Below are positions 55,061 to 63,915 of a stretch of 64,000 nt of DNA, piece by piece (position 1 is the stretch's first letter; every line of letters begins with the position of its first letter). This stretch comes from JAIOSM01 sp964593725 (GTDB lineage Bacteria > Desulfobacterota > Desulfobacteria > Desulfobacterales > Desulfobacteraceae): the NCBI GenBank assembly GCA_964593725.1, contig CAZQJS010000002.1, positions 1 to 64,000 on the forward strand. Reading direction: 5' to 3'. The notes under the pieces are model-generated. The model had not been told where the DNA came from and made no database searches. It worked only from the letters and a program-made list of their open reading frames with translations. The position numbers and the translations under genes were made by a program.

Positions 55061-56350
55061 ATGAATAAAATGAAAAGGCTTGCAAAGCTTTTAGAGGAAA
55101 TTGAAAATGATATCATGCTCTGTGTTAAATGCGGAACCTGCCAGGCAGCCTGCCCATTATACAGTGTAACAAAACAGGAAAGTGATGTGGCCAGGGGAAA
55201 GCTTGCTTTACTTGAAGGATTAAGACAGAATATTTTTTTAAAGCCCGGTAAAACAGCCCGTGTCATGGATAAATGCCTCCTTTGCGGGTCCTGTGCAGCA
55301 ACCTGCCCAAGCAATGTAAATATTTTTTTAATATTTATTAAGGCAAGAATAATTTTAAGGCAATATTCAGAGTTTTCATTTTTTAAAAAAATTATTTTCA
55401 GGTCTGTTATTTCCCATCCTGCCAGGTTTGATTTTTTAATTGTACTCTTTAAAAAAATACAATTTTTGTTTCTTAAAAGTGATAAAAATAAACAGAAAAC
55501 AGCAAGTTTCCTGTTTAATTCACTATTTTCTGAAACACGCCATGTGAAAAAACTTGCTAAAACAGCTTTTTTGAAATCCAGGCATGCAAGCCAGGTTATT
55601 GACCATGGAAGCAGGTATAAAGTTGCATTTTTCCCAGGGTGTGCCATTGATAAAATATACCCAAAGGTAGCCATTGATACAGTTAAAATATTGAATCATC
55701 ATAAAATTGATATGTATATACCGGATAACCAGGCTTGCTGCGGCATCCCTGCACTTGCTGGCGGTGATGAAAAAAGTTTTAACAGATTATTAAACCACAA
55801 TATTGATCTTTTTTCCCTAAATGATTTTGATTTTCTTATTACTCCCTGTGCAACATGTTTGTCTGCAATTAAGGATTTATGGCCTTGTTTTTACAAAACC
55901 AGAGGAGAAAAACAGAAGAGATATTTATTGGATCTATCGGAAAATGCAATGGATGTCAGTGAGTTTCTTATCAATGTATTAGATGTTGCAGATATTAAAG
56001 GCCGGTTTCCGGATGAGGTTACTTACCATGACCCCTGCCACCATAAAAAGGCCTTAAATATATGGCAGGAGCCAAGAATGCTTATTCGCAGGTCTGGTTT
56101 AAAGCTGATTGAAATGGAAAAACCTGATTTATGCTGTGGTATGGGAGGTACATTCAACCTTATGCACTATTCAGAATCAATGGATATTGGCAGAAAAAAG
56201 AGGAAGAGTATTAATAGGACAGGATGCTCCATGGTTGCAACATCCTGTCCTGCCTGTATGATGCAGCTTTCAGATCTCCTGGCCGGACAGGGCAGTTCCG
56301 TTGAGATAAAGCATCCTGTTGAATTATATAAAAAAGCATTGTTAAACTAA
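55061..56350 (+). CDS. GlcF/LldE-like iron-sulfur oxidoreductase subunit
   Basis: A 429-residue protein with two N-terminal 4Fe-4S sites (CVKCGTCQAACP and CLLCGSCAATCP) and two CCG domains (FFPGCAIDK to QACCGIPAL, then YHDPCHHKK to LCCGMGGTF and SCPACMMQL). This is the layout of the glycolate oxidase iron-sulfur subunit and related lactate or HdrD-type proteins, which pass electrons from a FAD-linked oxidase. No flavoprotein is adjacent, so the partner is elsewhere. The ATG at 55061 has no visible ribosome binding site; 55070 is an alternative. Confidence 0.88.
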   Translation: MNKMKRLAKLLEEIENDIMLCVKCGTCQAACPLYSVTKQESDVARGKLALLEGLRQNIFLKPGKTARVMDKCLLCGSCAATCPSNVNIFLIFIKARIILRQYSEFSFFKKIIFRSVISHPARFDFLIVLFKKIQFLFLKSDKNKQKTASFLFNSLFSETRHVKKLAKTAFLKSRHASQVIDHGSRYKVAFFPGCAIDKIYPKVAIDTVKILNHHKIDMYIPDNQACCGIPALAGGDEKSFNRLLNHNIDLFSLNDFDFLITPCATCLSAIKDLWPCFYKTRGEKQKRYLLDLSENAMDVSEFLINVLDVADIKGRFPDEVTYHDPCHHKKALNIWQEPRMLIRRSGLKLIEMEKPDLCCGMGGTFNLMHYSESMDIGRKKRKSINRTGCSMVATSCPACMMQLSDLLAGQGSSVEIKHPVELYKKALLN

Positions 56351-56453
56351 AAACAATTATTTTACTTGTAAAAGGACCTGGAATAATTATATTGATTACA
56401 TCAAAATTAAAAACAGCAGATAAATAAAATCTATATTAAGGATTTATTACAAT

Positions 56454-57797
56454 ATGAATAAAAAAAGACTGTTTGCAATAATCTTTGTTGCTTTAAATTT
56501 GTTTATCTTAAACACATTTACGTCAAATGTGTATGCAGAAAGTTTCTATTCTCTGTATGACCTTTGTAAGATTGCCGAAAAAAATGCAAGAAAAATTAAA
56601 ATTGCACAGGATGATCTTGCAATAAATAAATATGATAAAAAACGTGCTTTGGCAGTATTGATGCCAAGGATTACAGCTTTTGGTGATAAAAACAGGCACA
56701 TTAAAGAGTATGACCAGCCTGTTCCCATGGTGAAAATGGGTGGTGTGACAGATAGCGAAACCCTTGGAATACGTCTTGACCAGTCCTTTACATTAAATGG
56801 CAAGGAATTTATTGCATACAGTGTTACCAGGGATCAGATTGAGAAATCCCAATATGATCTTGAAAGCATTACAGCAAATTATCTTTTTTTAGTTGCCAGG
56901 AATTATTATCAGATACTCAGTGCAAAAAAGGGCCTTGAGATCAGCGAGGCAGATGTAAAACGTCTTGAGAAACACAAAAATTCAGTTCAAGAAAAGTTAC
57001 AGGTTGGAACTGTTACTAAAACAGCACTTTTCAGGGCCCAGGCAGAACTGTCAAAATCAAAGACAAACCTTCTTATGGCACATAATAATTTAAAGCTTGC
57101 CAGGGCATCATTGAGAAATTTAGTTGATATTGACAAGGATTTTTCATTAACTGAAAATCAGTTTTTTTATTTAAAAGCAGATGATTTATCCTATGAGAAA
57201 TTAGTCGCAAAAGCAGTTGAGAACAGATCAGAACTGAAAAGTGCTGCTAAAATTCAAGAGATTGCAAAAAAAACCATAAGTTATGAAAAAGGTTCCTATT
57301 GGCCTAAATTATCCATAATTGGAATGTACACTGACAGCAAAATTGTTTCTGATTATGATACACGTTTTACAATGTATGACAGTACAACCAATGTTAAAGA
57401 TAAATCAATTGAAGCAAAATTATCATTTCTTATCTTTGACGGAGGTCTCAGGCGGGCCCAGATCAACCAGGCCAAAGCAAAAAAACGTCAGGCAGACGCT
57501 GCATTCATTGAAATGAAAAACCAGGTGATTCTTGAATCCCAAAAAGCATGGTATGCTTTTGAAACTGCCAAAAGCACACTTGAAACTTTAAAGGATGAAC
57601 TGAAATCTGCCAGGGAAAATTTTAAAGCTGTTTCAATGCAGTTTGAGTACGGGCTTTCAGACAGTGTTGATATGATGGATGCTGATACCCTGTTTGTATC
57701 AGCATTAAGGAGAATTGCAGATGCTGAATTTTCCTATGAACTTTCAATACTTGATATTTTCAGAATTCAAGGTGAACTTTTAAAGGTTCTGTTATAA
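56454..57797 (+). CDS. TolC-family outer-membrane efflux protein
   Basis: A 447-residue protein with a signal peptide (residues 1-28, cleavage after VYA) followed by the repeated helical pattern of TolC relatives (NKYDKKRALAVLMPRI and EKGSYWPKLSIIG, the two pseudo-repeats, each with long helices). It would form a trimeric outer-membrane channel-tunnel. No inner-membrane pump or membrane-fusion protein lies beside it, so it is an orphan subunit. Its stop codon is the first three bases of a tandem repeat. Confidence 0.88.
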   Translation: MNKKRLFAIIFVALNLFILNTFTSNVYAESFYSLYDLCKIAEKNARKIKIAQDDLAINKYDKKRALAVLMPRITAFGDKNRHIKEYDQPVPMVKMGGVTDSETLGIRLDQSFTLNGKEFIAYSVTRDQIEKSQYDLESITANYLFLVARNYYQILSAKKGLEISEADVKRLEKHKNSVQEKLQVGTVTKTALFRAQAELSKSKTNLLMAHNNLKLARASLRNLVDIDKDFSLTENQFFYLKADDLSYEKLVAKAVENRSELKSAAKIQEIAKKTISYEKGSYWPKLSIIGMYTDSKIVSDYDTRFTMYDSTTNVKDKSIEAKLSFLIFDGGLRRAQINQAKAKKRQADAAFIEMKNQVILESQKAWYAFETAKSTLETLKDELKSARENFKAVSMQFEYGLSDSVDMMDADTLFVSALRRIADAEFSYELSILDIFRIQGELLKVLL

Positions 57798-57840
57798 TCA
57801 GCAGACATAATCAGCAGTCATAATCAGCAGACATAATCAG
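57795..57840 (+). repeat. 13-base tandem repeat starting at the tolC stop codon
   Basis: The unit TAATCAGCAGACA occurs at 57795-57807, 57808-57820 (one A-to-T change) and 57821-57833, followed by a partial TAATCAG to 57840. The first TAA is the stop codon of the TolC-family gene. Confidence 0.85.
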
Positions 57841-57877
57841 AGGAAATGGAATCAGTAAAAATTTTTAAGCTATTCAT

Positions 57878-57907
57878 TTGACTTGCAGGCCTTATTTATC
57901 CTAAGAT
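57878..57907 (+). promoter_or_regulatory. Probable promoter of the 104-residue unknown gene
   Basis: TTGACT (57878-57883) and TAAGAT (57902-57907) are separated by 18 bases. GGAGA at 57931-57935 then precedes the ATG at 57944. Confidence 0.4.
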
Positions 57908-57943
57908 CAAATGATGGAATAAAAAAAACAGGAGAATATAAAT

Positions 57944-58258
57944 ATGTATGAAATCATTGCACGGGCGGAAAATTATCAGATAGATCACCTTGTGAATGGA
58001 ACCGGAACAGGAAATATTGAAATTCCTGCCAGAGAAAGAGCAGATTGGGCAAAAGAGATCAAGGCGTTCAGTAAAAAAATCAGTGACCTTGCTGATAGAT
58101 CCATACAACTTGCTGAAATTTTTTCAAGTGATCAGAAAATTTCAGCCACTCCTGCATCTTTAAAAACATTGAAGATTCAATTGTTTACCATAAATGACAG
58201 ATTGGAAAAAGCAATTGAAATTGCAGATAAGCTGGAACTTGATATTATTCAAAAATAA
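57944..58258 (+). CDS. Small helical protein of unknown function
   Basis: A 104-residue soluble protein that I do not recognise. The first 35 residues are mixed (IDHLVNGTGTGNIEIPARER), the rest is predicted helix with heptad-like hydrophobic spacing (IKAFSKKISDLADRSIQLAEIF and the final KAIEIADKLELDII), possibly a coiled coil. It has its own plausible promoter and ribosome binding site, which supports a real gene. It is convergent with tyrA and overlaps it by 14 bases. Confidence 0.65.
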   Translation: MYEIIARAENYQIDHLVNGTGTGNIEIPARERADWAKEIKAFSKKISDLADRSIQLAEIFSSDQKISATPASLKTLKIQLFTINDRLEKAIEIADKLELDIIQK

Positions 58259-59153
58259 TATCAAGGAATTTATTGCTTCTCTCCATGGCTTCTTCTTTAT
58301 ATGGGCCCAGGAAAGCACCTATTTTGGCAATATATTCTGCTGCAACTTCATCATGATTGTCCTGCTGATTGTCCTGCTGATTGTCCTGCTGCCCTTCCAT
58401 GAGAAGCTTATGCCCTGTTTCTCTGAACGATTCTGAAAAGAGTTGAAGGCATTTGCCAGCATACCTGTTTGATCCTATTAATGTTGCATAAAGGTAGGGA
58501 TCCTGGGCAAAAAGCCGTCCTGTTATATCAGAATTAATTTTAAAAACAGGTGTTGATGTTTTAAACAGGTCCTTGGGATGGATCTTCATTTTCTGCAGTG
58601 TCCGTGCAAAACAGATTGACAGAAAATGGGTAAGGCTCTGTACAATAGCCATATGTTTATCATGTTCATCGGCCTTAAGTACAGATACTACTGCCCCTGC
58701 ACTGGTGAACAGCCTTTTTATCCAGGAAAAACCAAGATCTCCCCTGCCCCTGCACAAAACAATGTTCTGGTTCTTAACAGAAGTAATGGTTGGTCCGAAC
58801 ATGGGATGTGTTCCAACTACTTCGCATATTGAATTTTTCACCATTGCTTTTAAAATATCTTCTTTCTGGGAGCATATATCCATTAGAATCTGATTCTTTT
58901 TTAAAAGTTTTCCAATCTGTTCTGATATTTTCAAAGCCTGGTTTAATGGTGTACTTAATATGATTATCCTGCACATTTGGGTTATCTGCTCATTGGAAAA
59001 TGGGGAATCAATATCTGATATTTCAACTGAAAAGCCAGATTTTTTAAAAAAGTGTTCAAGCCATTGCCCCATGACACCTTTACCGCCGATGATTCCGATT
59101 TTATCCTTAAAACTGATTTTACCAATAGGTTCCCGGCTTTTTTTGATTTTCAT
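58245..59153 (-). CDS. tyrA: Prephenate dehydrogenase
   Basis: Oxidatively decarboxylates prephenate to 4-hydroxyphenylpyruvate for tyrosine. The 302 residues have the NAD-binding loop GGKGVMG (23-29), GTHPMFGPT and the helical domain with HMAIVQSLTHFLS. There is no fused chorismate mutase. Near the C-terminus a QQDN unit is repeated three times because of a DNA triplication. It is last in the aromatic operon, its ATG overlapping the aroC stop. Confidence 0.92.
   Translation of the reverse strand: MKIKKSREPIGKISFKDKIGIIGGKGVMGQWLEHFFKKSGFSVEISDIDSPFSNEQITQMCRIIILSTPLNQALKISEQIGKLLKKNQILMDICSQKEDILKAMVKNSICEVVGTHPMFGPTITSVKNQNIVLCRGRGDLGFSWIKRLFTSAGAVVSVLKADEHDKHMAIVQSLTHFLSICFARTLQKMKIHPKDLFKTSTPVFKINSDITGRLFAQDPYLYATLIGSNRYAGKCLQLFSESFRETGHKLLMEGQQDNQQDNQQDNHDEVAAEYIAKIGAFLGPYKEEAMERSNKFLDIIFE
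58355..58390 (-). repeat. In-frame triplicated 12-base unit in tyrA
   Basis: GATTGTCCTGCT is present three times without change (58355-58366, 58367-58378, 58379-58390). Read leftward it encodes three QQDN units. The reading frame stays intact for any copy number. Confidence 0.9.
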
Positions 59154-60202
59154 TTATTGATCTCCTGCCTTAACAGATGATCTGTAATTGTTATTGCCAT
59201 CATAGCTTTACATACTGCATTGATTCTTGGTATGGCAGAAATATCATGTCTCCCTCCAGTTATTATCTCAAGGGGCCTGCCTTTGTCATCAATTGTTTTC
59301 ATGGGTATTTTAATGGAAGGAATTGGTTTTATGGATACTCTAACAATGATTTTATCACCATTGGAAATACCTGCAAGAATTCCACCGGAATTATTTGTTA
59401 AAAATCCCTTATCTGTTATCTGATCATTATTTTCAGACCCTTTAAGTCTTGCTGCATTGCAACCTGCACCGATTTCAACTGCTTTTACAGCACCAATACC
59501 CATTAAAGCCTTGGCAATATCAGCATCAAGTTTATCAAAGACAGGGTCGCCAAGCCCTGCAGGAACATTGGCTGCACAAATCTCCACAACTCCGCCAATG
59601 GAGTCGCCCTGCTGTCTGATATGTTCAATTTCTCTTTCCATGGATTTCAAAGCGTTTCTGTCAGGGCATTTAAGGTAATTGGTTCTGGTGAATTCCCTGT
59701 CAATGGTTTTAACCTTAATGCCGCCAAGCTCTATGGTGTAAGTGTCGATATTAATGTCATATTCATTCAGTATATTTAGTGCTACGGCACCGGCAGCTAC
59801 TCTGGCAGCTGTCTCCCTTGCCGATGCCCTGCCCCCTCCCCTGTGGTCCCGGATTCCGTATTTAGCCCAGTAAGTGATGTCTCCATGGCCAGGTCTGAAA
59901 ATATTTTTATTTTTCTGATAAGCCGTGGAATCAGAATCTCTGTTCTCTATTATTATGGTTATGGGAGTGCCTGTTGTCATGTTGTTAAAAATACCTGATA
60001 ATATTATTGCCCTGTCCGGCTCTTTGCGGTCTGAGCTTATGCGGCCAAATCCTGGTTTACGTTCATCAAGCTCTTTTTGTATAATCTGTTCAGTTAAAAT
60101 CATACCAGGGGGGCATCCCTGGATAATAACTCCAATGGCTTCTCCGTGGGATTCTCCAAATGTCGTAATATTATAGGCTTTGCCAAAACTACTTCCATTC
60201 AT
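59150..60202 (-). CDS. aroC: Chorismate synthase
   Basis: Converts EPSP to chorismate with reduced FMN. With the ATG at 60202 the protein is 350 residues and begins MNGSSFGKAYNITTFGESHG, a typical family start. An in-frame TTG at 60208 adds two residues but lies only two bases from the ribosome binding site. GESHGEAIG, RDHRGGGRASARET and GRHDISAIPR are diagnostic. It overlaps aroK by 14 bases and tyrA by four. Confidence 0.96.
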   Translation of the reverse strand: MNGSSFGKAYNITTFGESHGEAIGVIIQGCPPGMILTEQIIQKELDERKPGFGRISSDRKEPDRAIILSGIFNNMTTGTPITIIIENRDSDSTAYQKNKNIFRPGHGDITYWAKYGIRDHRGGGRASARETAARVAAGAVALNILNEYDINIDTYTIELGGIKVKTIDREFTRTNYLKCPDRNALKSMEREIEHIRQQGDSIGGVVEICAANVPAGLGDPVFDKLDADIAKALMGIGAVKAVEIGAGCNAARLKGSENNDQITDKGFLTNNSGGILAGISNGDKIIVRVSIKPIPSIKIPMKTIDDKGRPLEIITGGRHDISAIPRINAVCKAMMAITITDHLLRQEINK

Positions 60203-60716
60203 TTCCAATTCTCCTGTTTATGATTTTTGCAATTTCTTCCACGGTTTTACCGGATGTATTGATCCTGTTTTGTGTAATATCACCATACAGAGACTCCCGT
60301 TGGCATAAAAGATTCAGAGTCTCCTGTTCAAGATCATGTCGGGTAAGAGACGGTCTTGTTGATATACTTGCAGCATAATCATCTTTTAATCTTTTGATTA
60401 TGACATTGATATCAGCAAAGAGCCAGATGGAAAGGCCTGTATGTTTAATAAAATTCCTGTTTTCAATATCAAGTACTATACCGCCCCCGGTTGCAATAAC
60501 AATATTGTCTTTATCAGCAGTTGAAAAAAGAGTCTTTTTTTCAAGGGCTCTGAAATATTCCCATCCCTGTGTATTAACAATTTCTGATATGGATTTTGAG
60601 GTCCTGGTTTGAATCTCATCATCAATATCAAAAAATGCTGAATTTAAAATATCTGCAAGGATTTTTCCAACACTTGTCTTACCTGTGCACCTGTAGCCTA
60701 TAAGATAAATCTTCAT
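60189..60716 (-). CDS. aroK: Shikimate kinase
   Basis: Phosphorylates shikimate with ATP. The 175 residues have the P-loop GYRCTGKTSVGK, FFDIDDEIQ and the shikimate-binding ATGGGIV, and the lid region STRPSL. A Cys replaces the usual Gly or Met inside the P-loop, which is tolerated. It starts six bases after aroA. Its last bases contain the AGGAG used by aroC. Confidence 0.93.
   Translation of the reverse strand: MKIYLIGYRCTGKTSVGKILADILNSAFFDIDDEIQTRTSKSISEIVNTQGWEYFRALEKKTLFSTADKDNIVIATGGGIVLDIENRNFIKHTGLSIWLFADINVIIKRLKDDYAASISTRPSLTRHDLEQETLNLLCQRESLYGDITQNRINTSGKTVEEIAKIINRRIGNEWK
60211..60215 (-). promoter_or_regulatory. Ribosome binding site deciding the aroC start
   Basis: Read leftward, AGGAG lies eight bases before the ATG at 60202 and only two before the TTG at 60208, which favours the ATG. 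Confidence 0.6.
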
Positions 60717-60722
60717 AAAATT

Positions 60723-61988
60723 CTATAATCCCTGCAATACTTCCCAGAAAGTTGGAAAGGACTTTGCAACACAATTTTCATTTTTAATAAAAACATTATC
60801 AGTTACCAGCCCTGCCAGGGAAAATGCCATGGCAATCCTGTGGTCATTATAGGTTTCTATTACAGCACCCCTGGGTTTTCCGCCGAAAATCTTTATCCAG
60901 TCATGGCCTGATTCAACCTTAATATCCATTCTTGCAAGCTCCCTTGCAACAGCTTCAATCCTGTCACACTCTTTTTCACGCAAATGTCCTATATTTTTTA
61001 TTAAGGTGCATCCACTGGCAAAGGCAGCAGTTACAGCAAGGGCAGGTACTGCATCCGGAGTATCAGACATATCCACATCAACACCCCTTAATTTGCGGCC
61101 GCATACAGCAATACCGTCATGTTCAAACATAAGATCACAACCCATCTGCTTTAAAATATGAACAAATTTAATATCACCCTGGATCGAGTTTTTATAAACA
61201 TTTAATACTTTAATTTTCTTTCTGCATATTGCCCCTGCTGCCCAGAAGTAACCTGCATTGGAGATATCAGGCTCAACAATAAAATTTCCAGGTTGATATT
61301 TCTGTCCGGGCCTGACAATATATTGTCCTTTTTCTGTTTTTTCAACATAGACATTAAAAAGTTTCATAATTGCGATTGTAAGGTCAATATATGGCTGGGA
61401 GACAGCATCTGCCGTAATTGTAATTTCAAGTCCTTCTGCCATGTAACATCCTGTAATAAGAAGGCTTGAAAGATATTGACTGCTTAAACTTAAGTCTATC
61501 TTAATTTTTCCGCCTCTTTTATGTTTTCCGTTGATTATCACAGGCGGTGTACCGGATTTTGAGCTTACTGCAACATTTGCCATGGTTAGTGCATCAATAA
61601 GAGGAGTCATGGGGCGCTGGCACATCCTATTGTCACCTGTCAGAACATAATCAGATGTACCAAGGGCTGCAATGCCGGCAAGAAGCCTCATGGAAGTTCC
61701 CGAGTTGCCAAGATAGATTTCTCTCGGGTACCTGGCGGGCTGTCCATTAAACCCTGTTACTTTGACCATGGAAGGAGATTTTTCTTTATTTTCACTTTGA
61801 ACTATCCTGGCACCCATATTTTCAAGGCATGAGATTGTAAGAAGAATATCCTGGCTGTTCAGTACATTGGAAATCGTTGATTCACCCTGACAAAGGGAAG
61901 CCATAATAATCATCCTGTGGGAAATGCTTTTTGAGCCTGGTACATTGACCCTTGAATTTTTAATTGTTCTTTGTTCAATCAGCTTCAT
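60723..61988 (-). CDS. aroA: EPSP synthase (3-phosphoshikimate 1-carboxyvinyltransferase)
   Basis: Joins shikimate-3-phosphate and phosphoenolpyruvate. The 421 residues form the two-domain inside-out barrel. VPGSKSISHRMI, LGNSGTSMRLLAG and LREKECDRIEA are the substrate-binding motifs. The GNSGTSMRL variant differs from the GNAGTAMRP of enterobacterial enzymes. Its ATG overlaps the aroE stop (ATGA). Confidence 0.96.
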   Translation of the reverse strand: MKLIEQRTIKNSRVNVPGSKSISHRMIIMASLCQGESTISNVLNSQDILLTISCLENMGARIVQSENKEKSPSMVKVTGFNGQPARYPREIYLGNSGTSMRLLAGIAALGTSDYVLTGDNRMCQRPMTPLIDALTMANVAVSSKSGTPPVIINGKHKRGGKIKIDLSLSSQYLSSLLITGCYMAEGLEITITADAVSQPYIDLTIAIMKLFNVYVEKTEKGQYIVRPGQKYQPGNFIVEPDISNAGYFWAAGAICRKKIKVLNVYKNSIQGDIKFVHILKQMGCDLMFEHDGIAVCGRKLRGVDVDMSDTPDAVPALAVTAAFASGCTLIKNIGHLREKECDRIEAVARELARMDIKVESGHDWIKIFGGKPRGAVIETYNDHRIAMAFSLAGLVTDNVFIKNENCVAKSFPTFWEVLQGL

Positions 61989-62809
61989 TTTAATAATTCT
62001 TTTATAACAGTATTTTTCATAAGTTTTATGGAAGGATTAATGCCTGTCCAGAGTTTGAATTGTTCTGCGCCCTGGGAAACAAACATTGAAAGCCCGTCTA
62101 TGGTTGTGCAGCCGATTTTTCTGGCCTGCCTGATCAATTTTGTCTCAATGGGGTTGTAAACAATATCCATGATAATCATGCCAGGATGTAAGCACTCTTT
62201 TTTTACAGGAGAATTCTCTATCCCGGGTGTCATGCCGACCGGCGTTGCATTGATGATTATATCAAAGGTTTTATTTTTTAATTCTGTAAGATTCAGGAAA
62301 GTACAATCATATTTTTCCGCAAGTTTTTCTCCATTTTTGTTACTCCTGTTTATTATTGATAGATTTCCTCCGGATTTCTTTATCCCAAAGGCAAGGGCAT
62401 GTGCTGCTCCGCCAGCGCCTATAATGCCAATTTTTTTATCTTTTATACTGTATTGCTCAAGAGGTTTAATGCCTCCATACCAGTCAGTATTATAACCTTT
62501 AAGTTTTCCGTTTTTATTGACAATTGTATTAACAGCACCGATTTTTTCTGCATTGTCATCAATTATATCAAGGTGCTCTATTATTTTTTTCTTAAATGGA
62601 ATTGTAATTGAGGCTCCTTTGATTCCAAGTTCTCTTATGATTTTGACTCCTGTTTCAATATGATCAATATTAAAGGCAAGGTAAACCGCATTGATCCTGT
62701 TCTGCATGAACACAGTATTATGCATAACCGGGCTTTTTGACTGTATAACAGGATTGCCGAAAATGCAGTAAAGATCAGTTTGGGCATTAAAAGTAAAATT
62801 ATTTATCAC
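61985..62809 (-). CDS. aroE: Shikimate dehydrogenase
   Basis: Reduces 3-dehydroshikimate with NADPH. The 274 residues have the shikimate site NPVIQSKSPVMHN and SITIPFKK with the catalytic lysine, the cofactor loop IGAGGAAHALAF, the NRS motif (IINRSNKNG) and C-terminal GLSMFVSQGAEQF. The start is GTG, whose first G is the last base of the pheA stop codon TAG, so translation should be coupled. Confidence 0.95.
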   Translation of the reverse strand: MINNFTFNAQTDLYCIFGNPVIQSKSPVMHNTVFMQNRINAVYLAFNIDHIETGVKIIRELGIKGASITIPFKKKIIEHLDIIDDNAEKIGAVNTIVNKNGKLKGYNTDWYGGIKPLEQYSIKDKKIGIIGAGGAAHALAFGIKKSGGNLSIINRSNKNGEKLAEKYDCTFLNLTELKNKTFDIIINATPVGMTPGIENSPVKKECLHPGMIIMDIVYNPIETKLIRQARKIGCTTIDGLSMFVSQGAEQFKLWTGINPSIKLMKNTVIKELLK

Positions 62810-63915
62810 TATTCTGCTCCTTGTATTTCATGTACGGGATATGATCCAAGATGCTTTAAAGACAGGGTTAAACCACGCATTTTTTCCATTGATTTCTCCA
62901 GGTTCTGATCCTGTATATGACCCTCTATGTCCATGAAAAAATAGTAACTTAAGTTTTCATGTTTTGAAGGTCTTGATTCAAGTTTTAACATATTGATCCC
63001 TGCATTTTTAACAGGTTCCAGTGCTTTAAAAAGAGCTCCTGGGATATTTGGTGTTGAAAACATGATGGTTGTTTTATCTTTACCGGTTCTTGGCAGATTA
63101 TCCTTTCCGATGATCAGAAATCTGTTATAGGTTCCCGGATAGTCTTCTATGGCAGGCTCAACAATATGGAGGCTGTATATGGAAGATGCATGGGCATAAG
63201 ATATCATGGCTGAATCTTTTTTTTTTGCAATTAATTCTGCAGCTTCGGAAAAATTTGGAGTGTCAATCAGTTTAGCATTGGGAAAATTATTGGTTATCCA
63301 TATTTTACATTGTGAAAAGGTTTCAGCAGTTGTATAGATTCTCTTAATATTATTTTTTTCACCTGTAAGGGAGATAAGGTCATAGGAGACAGGTTCATAA
63401 TGTTCAGCCAGAATAGAAAGATCAAACTCAACAAAAAGATCCAATGTATGGTTCATTGAATCCTGCATAAATGTTTCCACTGGTACAACGCCAAAATGGC
63501 TCTTTTTTCTGTTTGTATTTCGAAAAACCTCATAAATATTAAGCTGTTCAACAAATCTGCCTGAATATTTAAAATGATTTAATGCTGCCATGTGGCAGAA
63601 TCCTGCTTCCGGCCCTGGAAAGGATACTATCTGTTTTTTCTGGATATCCCTGGTAGCAGTCATGATAACATTGAAAATATATTTTAATAGCTGCTCCTGG
63701 GCCGGACCTTTATTATTTTTCAGGATTTTACTTATTACCTGTTTTTCCCTGGAAGAATCAAAAACATCTGTCTGTTTTTTTTCTTTGATCTGTCCTATTT
63801 TTTTCCCGAGAATAAGCCGTTGATTGATGAGGTCAAGGATCTTAAGATCAATACGGTCAATGTCTGAGCGATATTCTCTTAAATACTGATCAAGTTTTTT
63901 ATAATTGTTTTCCAT
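62809..63915 (-). CDS. pheA: Chorismate mutase-prephenate dehydratase (P-protein) with divergent dehydratase domain
   Basis: A 368-residue fusion. An AroQ-type chorismate mutase (about 5-92, with IDRIDLKILDLINQRL and DSSREKQV) is followed by a prephenate dehydratase region (about 97-270) and an ACT domain (285-360) with ESRP at 313-316, which normally senses phenylalanine. The mutase looks intact. In the dehydratase, GPxGTFS reads GPEAGFC (101-107), PxENS reads PVETF (145-149) and TRF reads NRF (264-266). It may still be the phenylalanine enzyme of this lineage, as its operon suggests. Confidence 0.85.
   Translation of the reverse strand: MENNYKKLDQYLREYRSDIDRIDLKILDLINQRLILGKKIGQIKEKKQTDVFDSSREKQVISKILKNNKGPAQEQLLKYIFNVIMTATRDIQKKQIVSFPGPEAGFCHMAALNHFKYSGRFVEQLNIYEVFRNTNRKKSHFGVVPVETFMQDSMNHTLDLFVEFDLSILAEHYEPVSYDLISLTGEKNNIKRIYTTAETFSQCKIWITNNFPNAKLIDTPNFSEAAELIAKKKDSAMISYAHASSIYSLHIVEPAIEDYPGTYNRFLIIGKDNLPRTGKDKTTIMFSTPNIPGALFKALEPVKNAGINMLKLESRPSKHENLSYYFFMDIEGHIQDQNLEKSMEKMRGLTLSLKHLGSYPVHEIQGAE

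Noticed and set aside
55045..55674. A 209-codon leftward open frame antisense to the GlcF-like gene
   Set aside because: The rightward frame has well-formed ferredoxin and CCG motifs; the antisense frame has none.
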